The notes below the pieces were generated by a model that was given only the letters and a program-made list of their open reading frames with translations, ran no database searches and was not told the origin of the DNA. DNA of 64,000 nt from Apostichopus japonicus (taxonomy: Eukaryota; Echinodermata; Holothuroidea; Aspidochirotida; Stichopodidae): positions 14,844,521 through 14,908,520 of the forward strand of contig NC_092562.1 of NCBI RefSeq assembly GCF_037975245.1. The letters run 5' to 3'. The position numbers and the translations under genes are program-made. Of the stretch, positions 1 to 12,068 are shown in pieces; the stretch's first letter is position 1, and each line of letters starts with the position of its first letter.

Positions 1-909
1 TTTTGATGTAATGCCGTGATTAAAATATGCTTCAGGAAGCAGCAACGTATGCAAAATTTTGTCTTAAAACCGTTAAGAGTACTGACTTCTCGGACTCTGC
101 CCTTGTATTGAATCTCATTAATGCTCTGAGTATTACTTTTGCATTTGAAACTGCGACAAAAATCAGAGAAGAACGTTCTTTTAATAGTTTTTTTTAAATA
201 CATTTCTGGCTTGATCAAGTTTCATTTCTCCAAATGTTAAGAAACTTTGAATAACATAGGGCTGAATATATAGTTCAGGAATGGTAAAAGGACAGTAGTT
301 ATATAGCTAATCCTTAGGTCAGTGGTGTACATCTGGTTCCATCCAGTAAAATTTATTGGTTTCATTTTCATCCAGATTTATCTATATGTCTACTATCACT
401 TTGCCGTTATTAATTCATCTTATATAGATGAATTAAAATCCAAATTTCTATTGAAATATCTTCCCAGCTTCCTTGGGAGCATTGAATATAACTGGGACCC
501 CTATTTAAATGGTGTGTAAGGTACTTTTGTGTTTTTAATGGTTTCCCTCCTTCCTTCCTTCCCTTCGCTCGCCTTCCCCCTCCCCCTACCCCCTCCGCAA
601 TAAAATGGTTATAAGATCACCATGAGCTTTGTAATGGAACACTCACTTGGTAATAGCACAGTACTTGTAAGTCTGAATTAGTTGCGTCATGTTCAAATCT
701 CATTCTAAAAATAGAAAAGTTCCAATCCCACGCTGCCAGAATTTTTTTTCTCTGCTCATCAAATCTGTTTTTAGTATTATTTCTCAGTTAGTTTTCCATC
801 ATTCATTTTCAATAAAGAATTGAGAAACTAGAACATAATGAAATGTGTGAAACATATTGTTTGCATCTGCTTAATGTCCATGTTTACATATATAGCTCCA
901 TATATAGCT
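1..909. other. AT-rich stretch, no gene seen
   Basis: No frame resembles a known family; the longest is a 65-codon frame at 322-519 rich in aromatic and aliphatic residues, as expected by chance in AT-rich DNA. A pyrimidine tract lies at about 545-597. The 10-mer tatatagctc occurs twice near 889-910, just before the minisatellite. Confidence 0.6.
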
Positions 910-1228
910 CAGCAAATCAGGATAATGTAGCTACTGCAGCTTAGTAGCAGGGTAATGCAGCTGCTGCAGCTTAGCAAAGCAGGGTAATGCAGCTGCTGCA
1001 GCTTAGCAAAGCAGGTTAATGCAGCTGTTGCAGCTTAGCAAAGCAGGGTAATGTAGCTACTGCAGCTAAGTATAGCAGGGTAATGTAGCTACTGCAGCTA
1101 AGTGTAGCAGGGTAATGTAGCTACTGCAGCTTAGTGTAGCAGGTTAATGTAGCTACTGCTGCTTAGCAAAGCAAGGTAATGTAGCTACTGCAGCTTAGCA
1201 AAGCAGGGTTCTGTACCTGCTGCAGCTT
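910..1228. repeat. 32-bp minisatellite, about 9.5 units
   Basis: Tandem units of 32 bp, each with the pattern GTAATG(C/T)AGCT followed by (G/A)CTGCAGCTTAG and an AGCAAAGCAGG-like end. Units 2-4 carry CAGCTGCTGCAGC (E-box CAGCTG plus CTGCAG); units 5-9 carry TAGCTACTGCAGC, so the array has two monomer subtypes in separate blocks. The last unit is partial. No coding function is suggested. Confidence 0.9.
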
Positions 1229-1940
1229 TTCCCTTTCGAAGTATTGCCTGATCAATAGTATACTGCTGCAGTGTAACTTGTTTCCCCTCAACGAAAAGAC
1301 CGAAACTTTTGAAGCTTCTTCTTGAGTTGATTCTGATAAATCCTAATTTTTTGATGCAATTTGATACTTTAAATGTCATATCAATGTACTTCAGTGGCCC
1401 TGACTCGTCACTTTTCATTTCATAAACTGTTCAAGTGAAGAGACACAGTATCTTCCAGTTTGCGTCTTTACATGTGATTATATATAATTACTAATTTTGA
1501 AAAAAGTGTCTGGGCCAAGAATGGAATATTTAAGTACTTTATTTTATTTTATTTGTTTACTTCCACATTTTCAAATTATACAGAGACGATAGAAATATAC
1601 AAGAAAATTGCAAATTGAACAAATTAAATGAGCACACAAATACCAGCATTGTTAACCTTTACATTGGATTATTATACAAAGAGTGGAGGAGACAGACTAG
1701 CTTTGCTTCTCGAAAGGTCAAAAGGTCAAGTCAGTTAAAGAAATAAAAACAAAAGAACCATGCACACAAATACCACCTTCCCCCCCTTCTATATCCCAAC
1801 CTCACCCCACTCCCATGCCAACTGGATAAATTAACCTCGTTTCTTAGTTTGACAAATCTCTGAGTCTTTATCTTGAGAAATACAGTTCGATTAAATAGAT
1901 GATCAAACTCAAAAATGATCTTCCTTTTAATGTGCTTCTA
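1229..1940. other. Unannotated AT-rich stretch
   Basis: Nothing recognised. A 77-codon minus-strand frame (1185-1418) starts outside and ends inside the minisatellite and matches no family I know. A short C-rich run lies near 1779-1812. Confidence 0.55.
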
Positions 1941-2439
1941 TGGTTTCATCCTCCTTTTGTACCTCGGATAGTCATTCTACTTGTATCTAAAACATTGATC
2001 TCTTTAAAGGACTTTCCAATATTTATCTAATTTGCATATAAGCTTTGGGATGCAGATTGACATTTATCAATATAAAAATTATTAAAATGATCATCTGCGA
2101 GTTTACCGTGACAAGAAGTTGAAGAAGTAGCTTTAAATAATATTTACAGTGCAGTTTATTCGTAACTCTAATCATGTGATTAATTTTCATCCTGGTTTCA
2201 TCCTCCTTTTGTACCTCGGATAGTCATTCTACTTGTATCTAAAACATTGATCTCTTTAAAGGACTTTCCAATATTTATCTAATTTGCATATAAGCTTTGG
2301 GATGCAGATTGACATTTATCAATATAAAAATTATTAAAATGATCATCTGCGAGTTTACCGTGACAAGAAGTTGAAGAAGTAGCTTTAAATAATATTTACA
2401 GTGCAGTTTATTCGTAACTCTAATCATGTGATTAATTTT
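1941..2439. repeat. Perfect 252-bp tandem duplication
   Basis: The segment starting TGGTTTCATCC at 1941 recurs at 2193; from there to about 2439 I see no mismatch against the first copy. The unit is non-coding and contains the octamer-like ATTTGCAT. Identity this high implies a very recent duplication or an assembly artefact from unmerged haplotypes or reads. Confidence 0.92.
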
Positions 2440-3202
2440 TAGCTCACAAAGCAAGTTTTATGAAACCAAGCAGCCCCCTTTTTTTGTTATCAGATCCTTT
2501 ATATGTCGGCTATAAAACTGAGCACTTAAGAAATCTTTAAAACAATGAATTAAATAAAATAACGGTAAGCATCATGTTTTAATTTTTCATTCTGCTACAT
2601 ACTTGATGGAACACATCATGCTCTTTTCTCCTCCATCCCTTCTACGAATTAATTTTTTTCTCACATATCTCGTTAGCGCTCGTAAATATTTGCCAACGTC
2701 GAAGTTATCAACAGGTAGAACCCACACCACTTGTTGATCCTCGACGTCTCAAAATTGAGAGATTTGTTACACGACAGTTGCGAAAGGGAATCGTTTCTGT
2801 TTCGTGCTCGTGTGCCTCAGCAGGAAGCTTGTTGACAGTCTCGAAAAGTTAACAAACCTGACGAATAATATAAAAAAAAAGCGAGATTGTTTCCTTCCAA
2901 TATCAAGCTGAGTAAATTTACACCCAATTTGGCACTAAAACCGGAGACTAAGCATGTTGTCTGCAAATTAGTGTGTGTTCTTGCCCGAGCATGATCCAGC
3001 CACGCTGGAGCCAATTTTCCCTCGAGGCTACGAGAGCTGTAAATGATGAGAGGGTAATGGAAGTCTCGCTGAGCTCGAGAGTCCTCGTCTCATTAAAATG
3101 CATGAGTGCAAAATGAGCAGCCACTGTGTGGCTTTTTTGAGGGGTAGGTGGTTTTGGCTGTTAAGAATCTAGTCAGAAAGTTTATTTTTGTTGCATTTTG
3201 AC
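2440..3202. other. Unannotated stretch, locally CpG-containing
   Basis: No gene seen. From about 2670 to 3110 the base composition is more balanced and CpG dinucleotides are more frequent than in flanking DNA, but no exon, splice pair or recognisable peptide is supported. The 65-codon minus frame at 2817-3014 is unlike any family I recognise. Confidence 0.45.
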
Positions 3203-3220
3203 TGACGTGAAATGACGTCA
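3203..3220. promoter_or_regulatory. Adjacent CRE-like sites
   Basis: TGACGTGA at 3203-3210 is followed 2 bp later by the perfect palindromic CRE TGACGTCA at 3213-3220. CREB/ATF proteins bind this octamer. Function here is inferred from the motif alone; no promoter or gene start is visible next to it. Confidence 0.3.
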
Positions 3221-3821
3221 GAGGAACAAGAAAACGGCTTCTTTTTTTTTTTTTCCTTTTTTCGCGAGAGGCTTTCTTTCCTTTTTTTCTTTCTTTCTTT
3301 AATTTTTTTTCCTGGCAAGAGTGAGTGTTTGTGATCTAGGGGCAAACAGAGTTTGTAGTTTGTAAGGAAGAAAACCGGTCTATATCTAAAGGGTTTGAAG
3401 ATCATTAAAGAGACAAATGTATCCCCCCCCCCAAACAGGTTAACGTCTGAATATATCTGTCGTTCTTTCCACTTTATTAATAGAGACAAATGGTAACGCT
3501 TGAATTATGCCCAGGAATAACAAAGCTAATGTAAACATTTGACTGATAGCTGCAGATTGAATCTGGTGGGTGTTCTAGTAGGATCAGACTCATCTCTACT
3601 ACAATTTAGTCTCATTCACGGCTTGTTGATAGCATAAATGTCATCAAAAGTTCACAAGAAAATGTTTCTACTGACAAAGATTTTACAGTCGTCAGCATAA
3701 TATATAAACTTGGCTTCTATGAATCTCCACTCTGTCGAGAGTATCAAATGGACTGATTCTCTCTTTCGGAATAAACCTGTTTTTTTATTTGAAGAACGTT
3801 TGTTCATTGCGTATGATTTAC
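3221..3821. other. Low-complexity and unannotated DNA
   Basis: T- and C-rich low complexity at about 3240-3312 and a run of ten C at 3423-3432. The 106-codon minus frame over this area is a lysine-rich translation of the T tract and is not a credible protein. Confidence 0.6.
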
Positions 3822-3825
3822 TTAA

Positions 3826-4023
3826 AGGTAGTCAGTATAGGCCCCAAATTATAACATGCTATAATTGCTAGAAGTTTTCAAAAAGTATTTTCCTGGAGGT
3901 TTCTACTCTCCAAATTGTCCTCAGACATTTTTAAGGAACACACAAGATGACTGAATGTCCCAGTGAGGACAATGGTGACCATATTTGAATATCTAGCTTA
4001 TTTGGGGCCAATACAGCATACCT
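3826..4023. mobile_element. TTAA-flanked palindromic MITE (198 bp)
   Basis: TTAA stands directly outside each end (3822-3825 and 4024-4027), the target duplication of piggyBac- and Kolobok-type transposons. The ends are inverted: the left reads AGGTAGTCAGTATAGGCCCC, and the reverse complement of the right reads AGGTATGCTGTATTGGCCCC. Over 24 bp, 20 positions match. A second inverted pair inside (ATTGTCCTCA / TGAGGACAAT) makes most of the element foldable. There is no coding capacity, so it would depend on a transposase elsewhere. Superfamily is inferred from TTAA only. Confidence 0.78.
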
Positions 4024-4027
4024 TTAA

Positions 4028-6089
4028 ACTAAGTATTATACCAACTGTTATACTTTTTGTAGAAGGTCGATAATCTTGCATGCACAAAGCTCATTATATA
4101 TGTTTATAATAGAGAGGTTAGATTCTGCTCTGAGAATTCCATCTCTTTTAAAATCATTCCTAAATCTGCTAGAACTGACAGCTAAATGTTCTAATTAGCA
4201 TTACTCCTTAACCCTATTCTTTTGTTTCTGTTGTCTTTGTTTTGTTTTTGTTGTCCTCTTTGGGATGCTGGTTAACCGAGACGTTGTGTTTCAACTTTAA
4301 TCCCATGCGCTGAAGAATGAGGACCTTGCAGGTACAAACTGTTGTTGGAAATCAAATATTGCCTTTCTCCAATGTTACAGCAGTGTAAACATGAATTTGC
4401 AGTGAAAGAATCAGTACAAATCTATTTTGAATCTGTTACCATAGAAGTAAACACTGACAGTTTGCCAATAAACCAGCAGGATCCATAGATATGCCACTGA
4501 GTATTTTTATGCATTCCTAAAATCCAAAAGATGATATTTTGAGTAGTTTACATGTTTATACCAAAATATATAAGATAACACAAATGTAAAACCTTCCTGA
4601 ATATATATGCTTGCCACCCAGACTCCAGAAATGCAAATTATTTTACATTCCATTTAATGATGGAAGCTTGTAGTTTACTCAATCCAAAAGGGTTTAAAGG
4701 TTTTAGGAACAAACAAAATGCAATGTTGTTGAAATGTTGTTTGCTCTTTTAAGTTTATAATTTTTATATATATATATTTTTCTGTGGATGTGACTGTTTT
4801 ATTCTGTAGAAGTCAAGATAACGCAGGGCTGAGGGGACAGGGTTTTTCTTGTTACCCAGAATTGTTGTGATTTGAGAAGGCAAGTTGTGCCTTTAATATA
4901 CTACTATTTTCCTACCTTTTGTGGATATCTGCAAAATAACTATTTTAGTAAAAAATTCTATCAGGCTGGCAAAGATGGATAGTATTTCAAATTTGACACC
5001 AATTATTTGTGCGTTTTAAGTTATGTTCAACGTTGTGTCTTATAGTGTGATCCTATCAACTTTCGTGGAAAAAAATTCTCAACCATTGGTTTTTAATATA
5101 TATCTCAGTTTCCATCGTCCCATATAAACTACCAATCATCATATTTACGCTAATCTTCACTTTAATAAACAAACTAACTGTTAGTCTTGCAAAAGTCTGT
5201 CATTTGCATCTAAAGTTTGTTAATTTGTCAGTGACACAGTCTTTTAAAGAAGATCACATCTCGCAAACATTAACAGTTATAGTCAAGCCCTCCCACATAG
5301 GATTTTAAACCGTAGGCTTACGTCTGGACGTCACCTATATTCTGTCTTTCGTGATCAAGCCTTTGGGTTGGTTTACAAATATTTTGAAACAATTGCTGCA
5401 TTTTTAGGTTTAGGGTTTGACTAAGTAAATAACGATTACGGCAGAAAACCTTTCTTGACAGTGTTTTGGCCGTAATAGCTAGCTGCTCCAATCTGAGCAC
5501 AAAAACAAAATGCAAAGTAGCATTGTCCTTCAACCATTTTGATCTTACAAGGCATTTTGAAATTCAGTCCTTGATTTGAGTTAGCTGTTGGGCTCTCCTA
5601 TTGACATCAGCCCTTGAATCAGATGCATGCTAGGATGAGCTTTTTAATTTAAAATCTGGTAATATTTTTTATGTGAGGTACACTTCAACATCAATTGCTT
5701 GGGGAAGGGGGGTGTGATGGGGGGGGGCCGGGAGGATCCTCAACCTAAATCCTCCCACAAGCTGCAATGCTTTGCCTTCCTGTATTCGTATATGGTACTA
5801 TGGTTACCTACACATTGTTTGCTATGCAGTAACTCAAACAACTTTTAATGACTAAACAGGCCTTTTTCTCGCTCTCTTTGATTTCCAGTATAAAAAGACT
5901 GAAAAAAAGTGAAGGAAAGGAAGTGAAATTAAGAATTTCAACAATGCAGATATTTATTCCGGGGTTTTATTTGTTGGTCTTCTAGCTCTACCATCTCATT
6001 CTATCTAGTTCATTTAATTTACAGGTTCAAATGACAATTAAAAAATGATTTGAAAGTAACTGGAACAGAGTAAATATGTCTGCTCTTAT
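4028..6089. other. Long unannotated AT-rich stretch
   Basis: No gene, RNA gene or repeat family recognised. A G-rich run lies at about 5700-5735. Short frames such as the 71-codon minus frame at 5318-5533 have no recognisable motif. Confidence 0.55.
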
Positions 6090-6150
6090 ATCATCATAGG
6101 TTTTTTCTTCTGGAATTTATACCATCATAGGTTTTTCTTCTGGAATTTAT
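6090..6150. repeat. Two-copy ~30-bp tandem repeat
   Basis: A 31-bp unit ending TTCTTCTGGAATTTAT at 6090-6120 is followed by a 30-bp near-copy at 6121-6150, differing by one T in the T run and one substitution. Confidence 0.85.
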
Positions 6151-8362
6151 AGCATTTTGCCAAAAAAAAGGGTTTTTTTTAAAGCTAGGCTCGATTTAGT
6201 TTCGGTACTAATACAACATGACTCATCGGCTATCATGAGTCAATATCGCGTCAGCTACTTTGTTGATCATGCCAGACTGACCTAAAAATTTTAATGTAGG
6301 ATTCTCCCAAAATTGACATTGTAAAACAAACGTTTTGAAATTGATACCGTTATAGGCGAAATTGAGCAATTTTAACGATTCTCGACACCGGCAAGAAAAA
6401 AACCAAAAAAAATGTAGCAAGCAAGAAAAGAAGGAGAAAATTTGCATGGCAGTCTGACAAGGTTATTAAAAAGTTTTGTTGTATATAGTGAGTCAGTTCC
6501 CAAAGAGGGTTACACGATACTTTTAATCTTACGTCGCGAACAGTTTTTCTAGTTCTGTCCACTTTATCTCGACAAACTATGAGATTTCAGTCGTGGGAAC
6601 AATGTGTCAATCTTATTAATCTGTTGTAATTTGATTTGAATTGGTGATGTGTAAATGAAGCTTGTTTGGTGGATGGTTTTAGGCAGCTGTGAGGTTTTCG
6701 TTTTTTTTGCTCTCCCCTTCGTTTTCTTTCTTTTTCTCTTTTTTTTTTTATCTCTCTCTCTCTCGCTTCTGCATCTTCAGAATCTAAGTCTCTCTCACGA
6801 GCAATGAGTCATTTCTTATAGTTTTTACTTTGCTGAGTCAAAAGTGAAAATAAAAAAGAGAGGGGATAGACCAAGATCTACAGACGAAAAGGAAATAAGA
6901 AAGAAAGAAAAAAGAAAAGAAATGAGGAATCTCGATAAGAATAAAGAAATGTTTGATATCGAACGTATCGATGGCGGCTTTCCTCCTTCGGTCATGAAAA
7001 ACATCTATCTGTTTGTTTTCTCCTGAGGAGGGAATATATTTTCACGGTTGACCTTGAAAGTCAACGTGAATGGCCGCAAAAAAAAGTTTGCCCCCGTGGG
7101 GCATTGTCTCTCGACTTTTAATATTCTCTTTGCGGTCTAGACGTAATACTTCAATTGATTGTATCGCAGGAAAGAATTTTGCCAGCTGCAAGATCTCCTC
7201 TCGGTAGAAGTTTCCTTATACCCCCTCCTAAGAGCTTTTTCTCCCCCTTTTTTTCTGGGAGCCCTATGTCCCCCCCCCCCTCTTTTATATTTTCCAAGAC
7301 ACTTTTGTACTGAATCATTAAAAGACACAGTTTGATCGAAAATGTGTTTTACATTTGTCAAAGTTTTAACATTCGGTTGAAGAGAACGATCTTGATCTTA
7401 TCTTATTCGCATTGATTAATTCTCCTCGAAGTGATTCACAACACGAATGACTTATGTTTACTCTGAAATGCAGACTAAAGTGCTTAGTCATTTCAGTGAT
7501 TAGTATCTATTTTCAAAGTTTTCCACATTTGCTTGGGAAAGTTCTTAGTTTTACCTTGACATTTTGCTTTTAATAAGCGTATAAAGTGGATTCTAAGACC
7601 CGCAGGATATATGAAAGTTTGCCGTACAGACAACCTGTGAATGATGTTTGTGACTCATACCACAGTCTTTTGCAGGTGCCACTGATTGCGGGTCAACCCT
7701 AGCTAATCTGAGTAAAGGGCACAGGGCACCCGGGCACAGGGCACCGAGCACAGGGTCTGATCCTCTCTGGATCCTGATCTATTTTTGTGGGGATCAAATG
7801 GGCAGGTCTGATCCATGTTAACAATGATGCATGTTTACAATGTATCAAATTGGAACTAATGTCACAAGTGGAGTGTTTCAACAACATGCTTTTGGGTTAA
7901 TGTACATGGGCCATAGATTTCTTACTTAGATTGACTGGTACATAAAAGTTCCAAATATTTGTGAATATTACATGGCTTGGTCAAATCTCAGCCAAGGTCT
8001 ATCTATACCCAATGCCACTTAGATTGTCGATGAACTTGCTATCGTACGGTTGCATAAAGAGGTACAACCCCAGTTTAATAGACATCCAGACATCCACCCA
8101 TCATCAAGTAATGATATTTTAGAGAGAAATTTGACACTGTAAAATTTCATGGAAACTATGCTGCAAAGTAAATCTAGGAATAACTTCAACCATTTGTAAA
8201 ATTTCCAGGATGTGTCTTAGAGACTTTATTTAAAAAGGAGCTTGTAAAAGTAAAAGCTTGCAGAAGTAAAAACAATATGCTCTATCATAATCGAATGCAG
8301 TTAATGTGTTCATGTATTTGGCCGGACACTCAATTTCAAAGGCATCCCCTTTCGTTACTAGT
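6151..8362. other. Unannotated stretch with simple-sequence runs
   Basis: Contains a TC/T-rich tract at about 6715-6765, an A/G-rich run at 6893-6925, a C run near 7270-7280, and a small cluster of GGGCAC words at 7715-7755. No credible protein: frames at 6844-7026 and 7137-7361 are biased translations of these tracts. Confidence 0.55.
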
Positions 8363-8700
8363 TTTAGTGTGTTTTGCATTTCAGTGAGAATCTGATGAAG
8401 ATCTTGCAACCATTGAAATGTCCGGCTCTCTCAGTTTTAATGTATTTACCTACAAAAGTTTCTTGCAGTACATAAGTAGTTTATTAAAAGTTTTTTTTTT
8501 TTCCGTGTATTTCTTTCTTTATCGTTTTCTTTTCCTCTTTTGAGGTGAGGTGTTTATTTTGGTATTTCCTCCAAGTGTTTCGTTAGTCAATTTTCCATTT
8601 CAGTTCGCATCTGAAGATGATCCTGCTTACAATTGAAATTTCAGACTCTCTTAGTTTGATATATTTACCTGTAGAAGCTCTTTGCAATAGTGGTTAATAC
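8363..8700 (+). repeat. Diverged repeat pair with hammerhead-like words
   Basis: Copy A (about 8363-8480) and copy B (about 8587-8700) align at an offset near 219 bp: both have CATTTCAGT, then a CTGA(T/A)GA word, GATC(T/C)TGC, ATTGAAAT, CTCTC, TATTTACCT and TTGCA(G/A)TA in the same order. Copy A has CTGATGA at 8392-8398 and GAAA at 8415-8418. They also resemble the arms of the palindromes at 26.9 and 53.7 kb. They may be decayed 3' ends of a retroelement; the family is not identified. Confidence 0.55.
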
Positions 8701-11676
8701 TGTCTCTCTCCACCTCTTACTCTTTTCTATTTATCAGTTTCTTTTGCTTTGGACCAAAAGTTTTAAAGTTTGGTATCTCCTCCTGTCAAGGTGGACTTAA
8801 ACAAGAAAAAAACTAACTTAACACTTTAAACTTATGAATATGACATTGAACCATGTAGAGAAACCTTCACTAGTAGATCAACTGCGATGCTAGAACGTGA
8901 CTCTTGCTGGCAGCTCGGCATCAATTTTATTTCTTTTAGATATCTGAAAGATGAAGGAAAGAATGACCTGTCAGAGACATCCATCTCTGATAAAGGTCAT
9001 CCGTTACTCTGTAGTCGTCCGAAATGGCAAGAGAAAGAAAGAGAAATGGCAGTCTATGATGGTAATTTGTGTCTGTGGTGATGTGTGTCAATAAAGCTGC
9101 ATTGTTGATAATTGTCAACACGTTTTGAAAGCTTGTAGTGTTAGGTTTGGGTCATAATTTTCTGTTGAATTTATGAACAGAATGTGTGAAATACTCTCCT
9201 TATAAAATAATAGCGTGGCATATGGCACTTTTTCTCTTTCATTTTTCTTCTTTTTTGTTTTTTGGCCCTTCGTTATCTCAACTGGAGACTTTCACACGAT
9301 CATTCATCCTCAAAATTACATTTGGTAGGATTTTAAAATAAAACCAGTTTGGGGTTACTGGTTTCTGTTGAGTATTTTATTCCTCCTGAATATTCCATGA
9401 TACCTGGGAAAACAGTCTGCATTAATACCGAAGGGCTTATCATAATGTTGTTTGTGTGGGTGCCTAATTTGTAGTATTAATGCAGTATTTTTAACTTCAG
9501 CCAGGGGTTATTTATTAGCTTGCAGACTACTCCTGTGCTGCACATGTTTTATGTATTTGGGAGAGGTTTCCTGCTGGTTATCCTTGGAAGCAAGCAAATT
9601 TTAAGTTATGCAACTTAAGCCCATGGCGTGGAATTTATTAGGTCTAAGTTAATCATCCTGCCAATAACTAGGCCTGCTTTTGAGTTTTATGCGTGCCGTT
9701 GAGAAGAGAGAGGGAGAACAACCCCCTCCCACCCAGGTCCATTCTTTTTGCAGGTACCATAAAGTCAATCAATCGTAGCAAAAGTTGTCACAGTTAAGTA
9801 AAATGCAAGATTGAAATTTCAATGCCCAAAACTATGATTCGGTTCATGGATGGCACAGCTGAGCAATCCGAAGTTTTAAAATTTCCTGTAAGTTTGATTT
9901 CGTCAAAATAATAACCAGGCACCTGCTGTCATATGTCTTCATATTGAGTTGTCCAATATCCCACAATGCATCTGGGTAATAGTCACAATCATAATTCAGT
10001 TAAAATTCCCACATTCTTCATGACGATTCTTTCACCCAGCAGTAACCAATAGTATCTAATTCATCATCGTTATCAAGATGACTCTATATTCTTTGTGACT
10101 AAATTAAACCTGATTCCCTTTGGCACTTGTTCCCCCCCCCTCCCCCATCCCTTCTTTTCCTTTTTCCTCTTGCATTTTTGTCTTTATATTTTTCTTTTTC
10201 GCAATTTGCCGACATCTGTTCAATGTACTATATATATACTTTTATGACTACGTTAATGTAAAGCATCGTATATAAAAGCCGGAATGCACAACATTTCACT
10301 TCGAGAAGAACTTGTTGCATTTAACAGTGAAATTGGGAGAAAAAAAAGAGTCAGAACCTTGACTTTGATATTAAACCCTCCTTTTTATAATCCATGGATC
10401 ATCACGCTTAGCAATCACATTTCATCAACTCTGAGCAATGCAATCATGTCTGAACTTACATAATTTTTTTTCTTTTTTCCCAGAATACATTTTCTTTTCT
10501 CTCCATCTCTTAAAGTTTCCTACGATTGTCGTAGATAATTTAGCTGTCACTCTGTGTTTCTTGCAACATTGCACATTGCCAAAAAATCTCAGGTAGAAAT
10601 CTCTGCCAAAGTGTTGTTTATTATTCCACTCGGGCTAATCCGTGTCAATTTTCTCTGATTATGATTTACCGCGATATACATCTATATTCCTCCCCGTTTT
10701 TGCGGAAACGAAAATGAGAAGTCGCAGGTTTACTCGCTAGTCATACATCGTCTGGTGTGTGGTAATTGATACAAAAAATGTTTCCTGTTGTTCTCATTGT
10801 GTTAACTCTGTAGAAATATATTCATGAACGTCGTAGCTCGATAAAGCGATGGGGAGAAGAGAACAAGAAAAGGACGTTCGTAAGATTACCATAAATTTGT
10901 CGGAGCCGTCATAGATGCTGTTCTTTATTATAATCAGTGGTAGAATCGAATGTTAAATTTATAAGATTTAAGATGGGAGTCTGTGGGAATATGTTACAAA
11001 AGCTGCTTATAGGAATAATATGCTGAGATTTCAGGCAGAAAATTCCTAACGTTTTTTTTTTTTTTTTACCATTTGGCAATTAAGCTTTCGTTGTAATATT
11101 CTTCAGACAGGGGGGGAAGGGGGGTGGGTGGTCTGTTGGTTGGTAGACAAGTCAGGCAGTATTGTATCGTAATTTAGCAGTCCTGAGTCATATGCTTTGT
11201 AAATGGTTAACAATGACGCACGTAAACGTAACAAATTTCACACAGTGTGTTTAGGTTATATTCATCGTGTTAAACATTTAGTCATACAAAACCTTCAATT
11301 AGGTCATAGCAAAACTGTCAATGATTATGTGCGTACTAATTTAAACAACTGGCCTATATGTACCACACGGTTCTCGTTAATCGATTATACAGAAACCCAG
11401 CTACTCTGAAAATGGAAAACGATGAAAGTTATCAAGGTTCACTTCACCTCCTGAACTAGCATACTCCTACCCCTGCCTCTTAACTGGGCTGAAATTATGC
11501 TATAGAAGTAATTAATGTAGACAGTAAGATAATAAAGACAATAAACCATTGTTGGAAAGAGTGAGCTATGATGTGCTCTAATGACAACAATTTTAACTTT
11601 CAGAGAATGGTTTTATCAAGAGTTCTCAATGGGTGAAGATATTAGTTGAAGTGGCTTGCGGTTTGGAGGCAAAATG
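8701..11676. other. Long unannotated stretch
   Basis: No gene recognised on either strand. A plus frame at 8887-9081 and an overlapping minus frame at 8936-9121 match no family. About 9590-9690 and 10640-10760 are less repetitive and could hold conserved non-coding DNA, but that is only an impression. A T run lies near 11050-11066 and a G-rich run near 11110-11135. Confidence 0.5.
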
Positions 11677-12068
11677 TTTTGTTTCAGCTGTGCCCTCATT
11701 TTGTATACATATGGATGTAGTTTTGTTTCAGCTTTGCCCTCATTTGCACACATATGGATGTAGTTTTATTTCAGCTATGCCCTCATTTGTACACATGTGG
11801 ATGTAGTTTTGTTTCAGCTGTGCCCTGAATTGTACACAGATGGATGTAGTTTTGTTTCAGCTGTGCCCTCATTTGTATACATATGGATGTAGTTTTGTTT
11901 CAGCTGTGCCCTCATTTGTACACATGTGGATGTAGTTTTGTTTCAGCTGTGCCCTGAATTGCACACAGATGGATGTAGTTTTGTTTCAGTTGTGCCCGCA
12001 TTTGTACACATATGGATGTAGTTTAATTTCAGATGTGCCCTCATTTGTACACTTGTGGATGTAGTTTT
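11677..12068. repeat. 43-bp minisatellite, 9 units, three-unit higher order
   Basis: Nine units of about 43 bp, each with GTTTCAGCTGTGCCCT, CATTTGTACAC and GGATGTAGTTTT. The word before GGATG cycles ATAT, ATGT, AGAT in units 2-4, 5-7 and 8-9, and units 4 and 7 alone carry CCCTGAATTG. This gives a higher-order period near 129 bp, so expansion went through trimers. A minus frame over the end is a repeat by-product. Confidence 0.9.

Noticed and set aside
655-712. tRNA-like segment with a GTTCAAATC word
   Set aside because: Box A is poor and no cloverleaf can be drawn; probably chance or a very old SINE.
3169-3489. 106-codon minus frame with a lysine-rich C-terminal part
   Set aside because: Produced by the T/C-rich tract at 3240-3312.
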